A DNA stretch of 7,214 bases, from contig JBFXDW010000086.1 of NCBI GenBank assembly GCA_050180745.1, forward strand, positions 1 to 7,214. The letters are read 5' to 3'. Shown one piece after another: positions 1-6,766 of this stretch. Numbering within the stretch: position 1 is the stretch's first letter; each line of letters opens with the position of its first letter. The notes under the pieces were generated by a model, which worked only from the letters and a program-made list of their open reading frames with translations, ran no database searches and had not been told where the DNA came from. A program made the position numbers and the translations under genes. This stretch comes from JBFXDW01 sp050180745. GTDB taxonomy: Bacteria > Pseudomonadota > Alphaproteobacteria > UBA9219.

Positions 1-1119
1 AGTGGCGAGGATCTGGCGCATGCCGATTTTACAGGGGCCATTTTGTGTGATGTGAATTTTCTTGATGCTAATCTTGACTATGCCACGATGTTTAGTGCCG
101 ATTTGCGTAATGCATTGATGCGGCATACGAGCCTCGTGCGTGCGGATTTGCGTGGGGTATGCATGCGGGGGGCGCGTCTTAATAATGCCGATATGTCAGG
201 CGTTGATTTGCGTGAGGGAACGATCACAGGTCGTGATGGTACTCCTTTTGTTCCTGGATTAACGCTCCTTGCTGATGGCAAAGTCGGAATTGCGGATTTG
301 TCTGGCGCTGATTTGTCGAATGCGCGTTTGTCTGGGGCTGTGGCGGTTGCTTGTAATTTTAGTGATGCGATAATGCGAGGCATTCACTTGAAGGATGCGG
401 ATTTGCAGGGAGTCAAACTTGATCGCGCTAATCTTGAAAATGCGGATCTCAGTCAATGCAATGTCAAGGATGCTAGCTTTCGTGGCGCGATCCTGATGAA
501 TGTTACGACGACGAATACGGATATGAATCTGGCTGATCTATCTGGTTCTTTGACAGAAGTTGCAACAGGACCGACGATACAGGATCTTCCTATGCCGCTT
601 CATGAGTATTTGCGTCAGCATCTCCAGTGGCTTGGCAGTGATGGGCAAAAAGGGCAGCGGATGACAATCGACGGAGTTGATTTTCGGCGTGCGCCTAGCT
701 TTGCTCATTCCTGTTTGAGTATGTTACGGGCGCGTGGAGTTATGTTTTATGGGCTCGATTTCCAGTATGCGCTTATGCATGCGGTTGATATGAAGGCTAG
801 CGATTTAAGACACACGCATTTTCAGCATGCGGACATGCGGGGATCGGATTTCTCAGACGCTAACTTTAACGGCGCTGATTTGCGAGCTGCTAATTTGGGG
901 CCTTTGGAGCTTTCGGAGCAAAGCACTGTTCTTACTAGGCTGCAAAGAAGTTCGTTGCGTCATGCCGACCTAAGGGATGCCAATTTAAGACATGCCGACT
1001 TATCAGATGCGGATTTAAGCGGCGCGAACTTAAGCGGTTGTGATCTAACCAATGCAAAGCTTGAGCGAACTATTCTGGATGGAGCCATCTTTGATCTCAG
1101 TTTTACCGGAGGGAAATAA
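1..1119 (+). CDS. pentapeptide-repeat protein, 5' partial
   Basis: The frame is open from base 1, and the repeat pattern already runs through the first codons (A-D-F, then A-I-L), so the true start lies upstream; the TTG at 43 is an internal leucine. The 372 visible residues are dominated by A(D/N)LxX pentapeptides, which in this family stack into a right-handed quadrilateral beta-helix. There are two repeat blocks (about codons 7-180 and 226-370). Between them lies a non-repeat linker with a W-L-x-S-D-G-Q-K-G-Q-R stretch, a type of spacer I recall from other multi-block proteins of this family. A smaller break occurs near codons 72-98. The C-terminal block is the most regular (runs of ADLSDADLSGANLSG type). 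No signal peptide or catalytic motif is visible. Such proteins range from DNA-gyrase mimics to scaffolds, so the function is unknown. The gene ends 5 bases before the glycosyltransferase and is probably cotranscribed with it. Confidence 0.9.
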   Translation, partial: SGEDLAHADFTGAILCDVNFLDANLDYATMFSADLRNALMRHTSLVRADLRGVCMRGARLNNADMSGVDLREGTITGRDGTPFVPGLTLLADGKVGIADLSGADLSNARLSGAVAVACNFSDAIMRGIHLKDADLQGVKLDRANLENADLSQCNVKDASFRGAILMNVTTTNTDMNLADLSGSLTEVATGPTIQDLPMPLHEYLRQHLQWLGSDGQKGQRMTIDGVDFRRAPSFAHSCLSMLRARGVMFYGLDFQYALMHAVDMKASDLRHTHFQHADMRGSDFSDANFNGADLRAANLGPLELSEQSTVLTRLQRSSLRHADLRDANLRHADLSDADLSGANLSGCDLTNAKLERTILDGAIFDLSFTGGK

Positions 1120-1124
1120 TTCCT

Positions 1125-2165
1125 ATGGCACGCATAGCCTTTCTTGATGACAGTTTTCCTTTTACTGGCGATACATTCCGAGAAAAGCCTCTTGGTGGGA
1201 TTCAGACGGCCACAGTTATGCTCGCCGAGACTCTTGCGGCACGCGGTCATTATGTTGTTGTGCACGGTATGGTATTGGCGGATGAATCTTCTCACAATGT
1301 TCTTTATCGTCCTCTCTCGATGCCGTGGGATGATGCGCCTTATGATCTTGCTGTGGCGAATTGTGTGGCTAAACTTTTCTCTTATGTTAAGGCAAAGCAC
1401 CGCGCTTTATGGATGCATGGGCCTGCGAACTATATGCGAAAACCACGCCACTTTTTGCCTTACCTGTATTTCAGTCCGACACCTATTTTTCTTGGGTCCT
1501 ATCATGCTTCAACGTGGCGGCCTTGGTTGCCTCGTTTTGGCGCTGTGAATATACCCCATGGTGTCGGCGCGCCTTTTACAGAAGTGCCTTTGCGGGATGT
1601 CGCGCCCGCACCTAGGGCGCTCTTCTTTTCAAATCCGCGCCGTCATCTGGATTGGGTCTTGGATGTGTGGAAGGAATATATTCATCCGCATATGCCAACG
1701 GCCAGTCTTCATATCTATGCGGGGCGCAGCAACTATGGGACGCGTAAAGATGATAAGCTTGATGCAGCACTGGCTAAGGCAGAAGCTTACAAGGATTGTG
1801 GCGTTGAGATATATGAACCTCTTCCTAAAGATAAACTGGCCAAGGAAATGGAAAATAGCCGCGTGATGCTGTATCGTGGCGATTTGGGCGAAACCTTTTG
1901 CTTTGCCGCAGCTGAGGCGCAGGCGGCGGGTGTGCCTCTTGTGACGGCGGGGATAGGCTCTTTGGCTGAGCGCGTGGAAGATGGCAAAACGGGTTTTGTG
2001 GAGACGGAGTGTCATGCTTTTGCGGATGCTGCGTTGAGATTGTTGCGCGAGGATGATCTGTGGTTGGCACAGCATAAGGCTGCTCAGGATACGCGGGCTT
2101 CGCTTTCGTGGGAAAACGTGGCCGATCAATGGGAAGCTCACTTTCAGCTTAGAAGTTCAATATAG
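1125..2165 (+). CDS. glycosyltransferase, GT-B fold (GT4-like)
   Basis: A 346-residue protein with the two-lobed layout of a GT-B glycosyltransferase, which would move a sugar from a nucleotide-sugar donor to an acceptor in the cytoplasm. The N-terminal lobe opens with a beta-strand (ARIAFLDD), then a glycine-containing loop (L-G-G-I-Q, about residues 24-28) and a helix ending in A-A-R-G-H, typical of GT4-type enzymes. The C-terminal lobe has the E-x7-E signature at E256 and E264 (ETFCFAAAE), followed by A-G-V-P and a G-K-T-G-F segment, which form the donor-sugar nucleotide site in this family. No signal peptide or membrane segment is seen. The ATG at 1125 has GGAGGG at 1108-1113, a rather long spacing of 11. 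Donor and acceptor cannot be predicted; the neighbours do not form a polysaccharide cluster. The family call is firm, the specificity unknown. Confidence 0.88.
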   Translation: MARIAFLDDSFPFTGDTFREKPLGGIQTATVMLAETLAARGHYVVVHGMVLADESSHNVLYRPLSMPWDDAPYDLAVANCVAKLFSYVKAKHRALWMHGPANYMRKPRHFLPYLYFSPTPIFLGSYHASTWRPWLPRFGAVNIPHGVGAPFTEVPLRDVAPAPRALFFSNPRRHLDWVLDVWKEYIHPHMPTASLHIYAGRSNYGTRKDDKLDAALAKAEAYKDCGVEIYEPLPKDKLAKEMENSRVMLYRGDLGETFCFAAAEAQAAGVPLVTAGIGSLAERVEDGKTGFVETECHAFADAALRLLREDDLWLAQHKAAQDTRASLSWENVADQWEAHFQLRSSI

Positions 2166-2185
2166 AAGATAGGATACGCTTTAGG

Positions 2186-4015
2186 ATGGCCTTACGCCGT
2201 TTACCGGAAACACTCGTCAATCGTATTGCCGCAGGAGAGGTCATTGAACGGCCTGCTGCGGCCCTGAAGGAGCTCGTTGAAAATTCGTTGGATGCAGGGG
2301 CGCGACACATAGATGTGTCATTGCGCGAAGGAGGTCAGAGCTTTCTTCGTATCGCCGATGATGGATGCGGGATGAGCCATGATGATTTGTCGATTGCGAT
2401 TGAGCGTCATGTGACATCCAAGCTTCCTGATGATGATTTATTGAACATTCATTCTTTTGGATTTCGCGGGGAAGCTTTGCCTTCGATTGGCGCTGTGTCG
2501 CGGATGTCAATAACGTCTCGAGAAAAGGGAGGGGAAGACGCTTGGCAACTTCATGTTGAAGGGGGAAGCGTTGCAAAGCCTCGTCCTGCGTCTTTGTCTG
2601 AAGGGACTGTGATCGAGGTGCGGGACCTTTTTTATGCTACGCCCGCGCGGCTGAAATTTCTAAAAACGCCGCGTGCAGAGGCTCTGGCGGCTCGAGACAT
2701 TCTTGATCGGTTGGCCTTGGCTTATCCTCTTGTGTCATTTTCTTATCAAGAGGACGATAAAAAGCCTGTTCGTTATCAAGCGCAGGAAGATCTGCTTGAT
2801 GAGGATGTTGCTCTTGAGGCGCGTATTCGTGCGGTGATGGGGCATAGCTTTATTGAGAATGCAGGCAAAGTTGAAGCTGTGCGTGAGGATATGGCGGTGC
2901 GGGGCTATGTGTCTTTGCCAACGGCGCACAGAGCAACAACGCGGGATCAGTTTTTGTTCGTCAATGGACGGCCTGTGAAGGATAAATTGATCTTTGGTGC
3001 GTTGCGTGGAGCTTATGGCGATTATTTGCCGCGTGGGCGGCATCCGGCCGTGGCTTTGTTTATTGATGTTTCGCCTGCTCTTGTTGATGTGAATGTGCAT
3101 CCAACAAAAGCAGAAGTGCGGTTTAGGGATGCAGGACATGTGCGCGGATTGATCGTGGCATCTATTCGTGATGCGCTTTCTGGAGCCTCGCAGTTTACGA
3201 CGAATTCGTTGGCTCCAATGGCGTTGGAATCATTTCGTGCATCTCCTCAAAACCCTTTACAAGATTCTGTGCCGCGCTATCAGCCTCGTGTCAGTGGCGG
3301 TTGTGGTCGCAACTATAACAGCAAGCCTTCTTCTGCATATGTGTTGTCTGAACCCGATCTTATGCCTGCTGCACCGCCTCAGGTTCGCACAGAAAAGGAA
3401 GAACAGGAAGAGGAGGGAGGCTCTTTTGTCTCTGCAACGGGGCGGCTTGGTGCGGCTGTGGCACAGGTTCATGAGACTTTTATTATTTCTCAGACTCAAG
3501 AGAGTCTTCTTATCATCGATCAGCATGCGGCTCATGAACGTATCGTTTATGAAAAAATGAAAGCAGAGTTGGCTGAGGGAGGGATTAAGCGCCAAATCCT
3601 TCTCATACCTGAAGTTGTCGATCTTGATGAGAAGATGCGTTCTGTATTGATTGAGGCGAGCGAGTCTTTGGAAGATTCTGGGTTGGTTGTTGAGGAATTC
3701 GGAGGGTCTCTTCTCGTGCGTGAGGTGCCTGCTATTCTAGGGCAGGCGGATGTGAAAGCTATCCTTCAAGATGTTGCTGAAGAGCTCTTGGATAAAGAAG
3801 AGTCTTCAGCTGTTGAGGCGCGCATTCTTTCTGTGTGTGCGCGTATGGCATGTCACGGGTCTGTCCGTAGTGGGCGGAAATTGAACGTTGATGAGATGAA
3901 TTCTTTGTTGCGCCAGATGGAGGAGACTTCGGGAAGCGGGCAGTGCAATCATGGACGGCCAACCTATGTCGAGATGAGTTTAGCAGACTTACAGAAACTT
4001 TTTGATCGGAGATAA
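2186..4015 (+). CDS. mutL: DNA mismatch repair protein MutL
   Basis: Complete 609-residue MutL, the GHKL ATPase that links MutS mismatch recognition to strand excision. The N-terminal ATPase motifs sit at the expected positions: E29 and N33 in the ELVENSLDAG segment, D58-D-G-x-G, and G92-F-R-G-E-A-L98. The transducer domain has the conserved lysine K308 in H-P-T-K. A low-conservation linker (about 335-410) precedes the dimerisation domain. This carries the metal-binding endonuclease motif DQHA-x2-E-x4-E at 445-456, an A-C-H-x4-R motif from A555, and C587-N-H-G-R-P592 near the end. It is therefore the nicking type found in bacteria lacking MutH, not the E. coli type. A Q470-I-L-L-I-P475 segment fits the beta-clamp contact seen in MutL C-terminal domains. 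The ATG at 2186 fits the family N-terminus exactly; a weak AGGA lies near 2170. It starts 20 bases after the glycosyltransferase and ends 2 bases before the response regulator. Confidence 0.98.
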   Translation: MALRRLPETLVNRIAAGEVIERPAAALKELVENSLDAGARHIDVSLREGGQSFLRIADDGCGMSHDDLSIAIERHVTSKLPDDDLLNIHSFGFRGEALPSIGAVSRMSITSREKGGEDAWQLHVEGGSVAKPRPASLSEGTVIEVRDLFYATPARLKFLKTPRAEALAARDILDRLALAYPLVSFSYQEDDKKPVRYQAQEDLLDEDVALEARIRAVMGHSFIENAGKVEAVREDMAVRGYVSLPTAHRATTRDQFLFVNGRPVKDKLIFGALRGAYGDYLPRGRHPAVALFIDVSPALVDVNVHPTKAEVRFRDAGHVRGLIVASIRDALSGASQFTTNSLAPMALESFRASPQNPLQDSVPRYQPRVSGGCGRNYNSKPSSAYVLSEPDLMPAAPPQVRTEKEEQEEEGGSFVSATGRLGAAVAQVHETFIISQTQESLLIIDQHAAHERIVYEKMKAELAEGGIKRQILLIPEVVDLDEKMRSVLIEASESLEDSGLVVEEFGGSLLVREVPAILGQADVKAILQDVAEELLDKEESSAVEARILSVCARMACHGSVRSGRKLNVDEMNSLLRQMEETSGSGQCNHGRPTYVEMSLADLQKLFDRR

Positions 4016-4017
4016 TC

Positions 4018-4764
4018 ATGACGGATAAAGACAAACCGGAAAAGCCTTTGATCCTGACTGTTGATGATGATCCGTTGATGCGTATGGCTATTGCGAAGAT
4101 GGTTGAAGACGTCGCGGATGTTATAAGCGCGACGAACACATATGATGCTGAGGAACAAATGCGTCTTCATCATCCTGATCTTGTGTTGCTAGACGATATT
4201 ATGCCGAATTGTCCGACGGGTCTTTCTTTTCTTGAGACGCTCAAGGAAGATGACGAGCTTTCACATATTCCCGTTGTTATGGTGACGGCAAGCGATAAAG
4301 AGAGCGAGGTTGAACGTGGCATGGCGGCTGGTGCGGTTGCCTATATTACAAAGCCCGTTGACATGGCTCTTCTTAAGAAAACGGTTGTGAAGATTTTGTC
4401 TTACAAACCTAAGAAAATCGGCATTTGTGTTCTGGATGAGGATGCGGCCTCTGCTTTGGCGGAATCTTTTTTATACCTGCAGTGTGAAGTTGTGATAGCC
4501 AATACACTTTCTGATGCAGAATTGTGGGCGGATGTACCGGATTTGGTTGTGCTGGATGATTGGGGTGCTTGCAACATCTTGTGTGTGCGTGAGGGGTGGG
4601 GGGATGTTTCGTTCGTTGTGTTGGATGCGGCTCCAGATGATCTTGACTGTTTGAAGGGAGGCACGGGGAAAAGAATTTCCTTTATATCTCCGCCTTTTGT
4701 TTTACATGATATCGTGCGTGAGGCAGGCCATTTGTTGCGTGAGGTCCGGACTGGGGCTTCTTAA
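4018..4764 (+). CDS. response regulator with receiver plus degenerate second receiver
   Basis: A 248-residue protein. Residues 10-127 are a standard receiver domain of two-component signalling: acidic pocket D16-D17-D18, phospho-acceptor D59 in the D-x-x-M-P context, switch T90 and K112 before proline. Residues 132-243 have no DNA-binding or enzymatic signature but follow the same strand-helix rhythm: an I-C-V-L-D-E-D strand, a P-D-L-V-V-L-D180 strand, an F-V-V-L-D-A strand and an I-S-P-P loop with a final helix. Aligned to the first half, D180 matches D59 and D140-E-D matches D16-D-D, but T90 becomes D203 and K112 becomes P225. This suggests a pseudo-receiver and an output through protein contacts. 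The start at 4018 has GGAGA at 4008-4012 and follows mutL by 2 bases, so translation is probably coupled. No sensor kinase is in the window. The first domain is certain; the second is my inference from the pattern. Confidence 0.87.
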   Translation: MTDKDKPEKPLILTVDDDPLMRMAIAKMVEDVADVISATNTYDAEEQMRLHHPDLVLLDDIMPNCPTGLSFLETLKEDDELSHIPVVMVTASDKESEVERGMAAGAVAYITKPVDMALLKKTVVKILSYKPKKIGICVLDEDAASALAESFLYLQCEVVIANTLSDAELWADVPDLVVLDDWGACNILCVREGWGDVSFVVLDAAPDDLDCLKGGTGKRISFISPPFVLHDIVREAGHLLREVRTGAS

Positions 4765-4840
4765 ATCCATAGAGACGGTGTTTTGCTCTAAATAATCAAT
4801 TTATATTGGATCGGCTATAGTAGGTTACAAAACTGCCCAT

Positions 4841-4884
4841 CCGTTTGCTTCCCTGTTGTTTTCCTGTTGTTTTCCGTTTGCTTC
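4841..4884. repeat. four contiguous 11-bp units in A-B-B-A order
   Basis: Unit A is CCGTTTGCTTC (4841-4851 and 4874-4884) and unit B is CCTGTTGTTTT (4852-4862 and 4863-4873). Each pair of copies is identical, and A and B agree at 7 of 11 positions. A weaker fifth unit (CATGTTTCTAG) may follow at 4885-4895. The 11-bp period is close to one DNA helical turn, so similar bases would fall on the same face. Role unknown: protein-binding array or replication-slippage product. Confidence 0.7.
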
Positions 4885-4934
4885 CATGTTTCTAGACTGC
4901 TTTTAGTATCTTTTTTTATCGAAAATCACATGCG

Positions 4935-4958
4935 CTAATCCGCATATTCGGATTAGCG
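4935..4958. promoter_or_regulatory. probable ArsR operator 1, inside a 44-bp dyad
   Basis: A 24-bp near-perfect palindrome (CTAATCCG, then CATATT, then CGGATTAG) about 230 bases upstream of the arsR start. It is the core of a longer dyad from 4924 to 4967: two 19-base arms around a 6-base centre, with a single T/G mismatch (4931 against 4960). It matches the second site (5047-5070) at 19 of 24 positions. ArsR-family repressors bind imperfect inverted repeats of about this size, often with a CATATG-like centre. No T-run follows, so it is not a typical terminator. The operator role is inferred. Confidence 0.6.
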
Positions 4959-5046
4959 CGTGTGATTGAATATATAAGCATGTATTGTCGTTTTATATTT
5001 TATGCGCTTATTTTTGGAATACGTTTTGAGTAAAAAAACAGTTGCA

Positions 5047-5070
5047 CTAATGCGCATATGCTGATAAGCA
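5047..5070. promoter_or_regulatory. probable ArsR operator 2
   Basis: A 24-bp imperfect palindrome centred on GCATATGC (5054-5061), with flanks CTAAT and GATAAG. It shares 19 of 24 bases with the site at 4935-4958, starting 112 bp further on. It lies about 117 bases upstream of the preferred arsR start, in the area where the promoter or transcription start is expected. Two similar palindromes next to a repressor gene suggest autoregulation. Confidence 0.58.
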
Positions 5071-5172
5071 GAAAAGAAGAGAATAGGCTCTTTGCAGCTG
5101 TGATTAGGGGATGCGGTGAGAGTCTGTGGTGATCTGTGGTCTTGGTGGGCGCGGTATCCGGACATCTAAAAG

Positions 5173-5178
5173 AGGGAG
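5173..5178 (+). promoter_or_regulatory. ribosome binding site supporting a TTG start for arsR
   Basis: AGGGAG lies 8 bases before the TTG at 5187. The longer GTG start at 5136 has no good ribosome binding site and would add 17 residues before the family's usual N-terminus. The ATG at 5180 lies almost on top of this site and is in another frame. Confidence 0.55.
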
Positions 5179-5186
5179 AATGGACG

Positions 5187-5558
5187 TTGCAGATCAGAAG
5201 AAACGCCACGCGCGTGGCTCGGTTGTCTTATAAGAATCTTTCTCAGAAGGAAGAGAGACTCCTGCTCATTCTTGCTGCTCTTGCAGAGCCCACACGTTTG
5301 TCAGCTTTGCGCCTTTTATGGACAGAAGATGAGCTTTGTTTATGTCATATTGTACAAAACCTTCACATAACCCAGTCCCGTGCGTCTCGTCATATGGATG
5401 TTCTTGTTCGTGCCGATATCGTGTCTGATCGCAGGAAGGGGCCTTATGTTCTATATCGTATCAACAAAAAGATGCCAAAGCGTTTTATGGCGCCTGTCAG
5501 GTCTGTTGTTGAGGCCCTGCCTCCTCTTAAATTAGCGTCTTCTCCGTTGAAAAAATAA
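5187..5558 (+). CDS. ArsR/SmtB-family metalloregulator
   Basis: A winged-helix repressor of 123 residues from the TTG at 5187. Such proteins bind operator DNA when free and let go when metal or metalloid ions, or thiol-modifying signals, bind. The core begins at ERLLLILAALAEPTRLSALRLL (residues 23-44), typical of the family. Then comes E49-L-C51-L-C53-H54, matching the E-L-C-V-C-D metal site in the alpha-3 helix of arsenic-sensing ArsR. The third cysteine of the E. coli type is replaced by V56. The recognition helix is T62-Q-S-R-A-S-R-H69, followed by the wing around D81-R-R-K-G-P86-Y. It ends one base before an in-frame GTG of the permease frame and 10 bases before the preferred ATG, so the two genes form one transcript. 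Two palindromes upstream suggest autorepression. The ligand (As(III), or a soft metal such as Cd/Zn) is not settled. Start uncertain: GTG 5136 or TTG 5223 are alternatives. Confidence 0.88.
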   Translation: MQIRRNATRVARLSYKNLSQKEERLLLILAALAEPTRLSALRLLWTEDELCLCHIVQNLHITQSRASRHMDVLVRADIVSDRRKGPYVLYRINKKMPKRFMAPVRSVVEALPPLKLASSPLKK

Positions 5559-5562
5559 GGTG
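5557..5562 (+). promoter_or_regulatory. ribosome binding site deciding the permease start
   Basis: AAGGTG overlaps the arsR stop codon and lies 6 bases before the ATG at 5569. This favours that ATG over the in-frame GTG at 5560, which would sit inside the binding site itself. Confidence 0.65.
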
Positions 5563-5568
5563 AAAATT

Positions 5569-6600
5569 ATGGGCATTGAAAAACGAGACCTGTTTTCTAT
5601 TCTAAAAATCGTAGGCGGGGTGTTCTTGTGGGGCGGTATTTATTTTTCTTTGGAGAATGCGTCCTCCTTTTTAGTCAGCCTTTTGCCGGTTGCTTCAGAT
5701 ACAGAAGTGTCCCAGTCATTACAGTTCTTTTTTTATGATGCGCCTAAGGTTTTTATGCTGCTTGTGCTTGTCATCTTTGTAATGGGATTGATGCGCAGCT
5801 TTTTTTCTCCAGAGAGAACAAAGCAGATTCTTGCGGGGCATCATAAAGGCACAGGTCATATTATGGCGGCTCTTTTGGGGGTTATGACTCCCTTTTGTTC
5901 TTGCTCTGCAGTTCCGTTATTTATTGGGTTTTTAGGAGCTGGAGTACCAATTGGCATCACGTTTTCGTTTTTGATCGCAGCCCCTCTTGTGAATGAAATT
6001 GCGCTTGGACTGCTTTGGGCGCTTGTGGGGTGGCAAACGGCGCTTCTTTATCTTGCGTTTGGTTTATGTATTGCTGTTGGAGCAGGGTTTGTTTTGGGTA
6101 GTTTGAATCTTGAGTCGTGGCTTGAAGGGTGGGCGCGTGATTGGCGAGGAGCCGAGACTTGCGACAAAGGCATTCTTCACATGAATTTAGATATGCGAAT
6201 TCAGGTTGGGGTCCAATCTGTCAAAGAGATTCTCAATCGTATTTGGCTATGGGTTCTCTTGGGAATTGCATGTGGTGCTTTTATTCACGGTTACGTGCCA
6301 TCTGATATGCTTGCTGTATGGCTTGATGGTGGTCAATGGTGGTCTGTTCCTTTAGCGGTTCTCGTTGGGGTTCCTCTTTATGCGAACCATGCGGCTATTT
6401 TACCTATAGCCTCCGCCCTTTTGGGAAAGGGTGTGTCTGTTGGTACTGTTCTGGCTTTTATGATGTCGGTAACGGCTCTATCTGCGCCAGAGATGATTAT
6501 TCTGCGTCGTGTCCTCAAAAAGAAGCTGATCGCGCTTTTTATTTTGGTTGTGGCTGTTGGTATTCTGGCGGCAGGATACTTGTTTAATTTCCTCCTGTAG
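5569..6600 (+). CDS. ArsP/YraQ-type permease (DUF318 family)
   Basis: A 343-residue integral inner-membrane protein with about eight or nine hydrophobic segments (about residues 12-28, 56-76, 96-122, 124-150, 155-178, 226-245, 258-280, 288-308, 318-340) and a polar loop near 185-220. The family signature T-P-F-C110-S-C112-S-A-V-P is present at the start of a membrane segment, followed by A-P-L-V-N-E. Near the C-terminus lie V-P-L-Y-A-N-H and S-A-P-E-M-I-I-L-R-R-V-L, also typical. Characterised members include ArsP, which exports trivalent methylated arsenicals; other relatives are linked to soft-metal efflux. Placement directly behind an ArsR-type repressor with a Cys-x-Cys site supports a thiophilic substrate, but which one cannot be read from the sequence. 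The small thioredoxin-like gene sometimes found next to this family is absent downstream. Family confident, substrate inferred. Confidence 0.9.
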   Translation: MGIEKRDLFSILKIVGGVFLWGGIYFSLENASSFLVSLLPVASDTEVSQSLQFFFYDAPKVFMLLVLVIFVMGLMRSFFSPERTKQILAGHHKGTGHIMAALLGVMTPFCSCSAVPLFIGFLGAGVPIGITFSFLIAAPLVNEIALGLLWALVGWQTALLYLAFGLCIAVGAGFVLGSLNLESWLEGWARDWRGAETCDKGILHMNLDMRIQVGVQSVKEILNRIWLWVLLGIACGAFIHGYVPSDMLAVWLDGGQWWSVPLAVLVGVPLYANHAAILPIASALLGKGVSVGTVLAFMMSVTALSAPEMIILRRVLKKKLIALFILVVAVGILAAGYLFNFLL

Positions 6601-6625
6601 TCATTTTATATGACATGGGCTATAA

Positions 6626-6766
6626 CTATATCTGCGTGAAGTTATGACTTTGTGTATAGTCTATAAAGTCCTTATCGCCGTGTAAGAAATGTCCCATAAT
6701 CCAGCTTTTGATAAAAGAAAAAAGATCGTCGCCAAAGCTTTTGGAATTATCCTGATGAAGGTTTTT
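6626..6766 (-). pseudogene. displaced C-terminal part of the bacteriohemerythrin gene
   Basis: On the minus strand, dropping one A from the run of eight (plus-strand T-run 6762-6769) lets the hemerythrin frame continue as L-E-K-N-L-H-Q-D-N-S-K-S-F-G-D-D, then W114-I-M-G-H118-F-L-H-G-D123-K, to a TAG at 6626-6628. H118-x4-D123 is the final ligand pair of the family, and the tryptophan before it and the charged end are also typical. The reconstructed protein has 138 residues and all seven ligands (H21, H58, E62, H77, H81, H118, D123), spaced as in known bacteriohemerythrins. Its stop would lie 25 bp from the permease stop, a normal convergent gap. A recent indel, a phase-variable tract, transcriptional slippage or a sequencing error would all look like this. 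Confidence 0.82.

Larger units (their letters stand above)
4765..5186. other. 422-bp intergenic region with repeats and operators, no convincing gene
   Basis: This stretch separates the four-gene block from the arsR-permease unit. It is AT-rich and carries an 11-bp repeat array, a T-rich segment (4909-4919) and two related palindromes, listed separately. No hairpin followed by a T-run is visible after the response regulator stop, so I cannot place a terminator. No -35/-10 pair stands out. Weak candidates are TTGTCG (4985-4990) with TATTTT (5009-5014), spacing 18, and TATATA at 4971-4976 just after the first palindrome. Confidence 0.6.

Noticed and set aside
43..45. TTG start for the pentapeptide-repeat protein
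   Set aside because: Repeat-pattern codons continue upstream to base 1 in the same frame with no stop; this is an internal leucine.
4783..4821. Promoter candidates TTGCTC with TATATT, and TATAGT
   Set aside because: Spacing of 13 is too short for the first pair and no acceptable -35 exists for the second.
4924..4967. Long dyad as an intrinsic terminator
   Set aside because: No T-run follows on the plus strand; on the minus strand only four T follow the stem. The sister palindrome at 5047-5070 points to a protein-binding site.
4953..5165. Minus-strand frame of 70 codons in the intergenic region
   Set aside because: It covers both probable operators, has low-complexity AT-driven composition, and no recognisable domain.
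5180..5233. 17-codon leader peptide frame before or overlapping arsR
   Set aside because: The ATG lies only one base from the AGGGAG site, too close for good initiation, and the peptide has no recognisable attenuator features.
5560..5562. GTG start of the permease
   Set aside because: It lies within the AAGGTG binding site that serves the ATG at 5569.
6622..6645. Inverted repeat ATAACT / AGTTAT as terminator between the convergent genes
   Set aside because: Only 6 bp with a 12-base loop and no T-run on either strand; it overlaps the end of the reconstructed hemerythrin frame.
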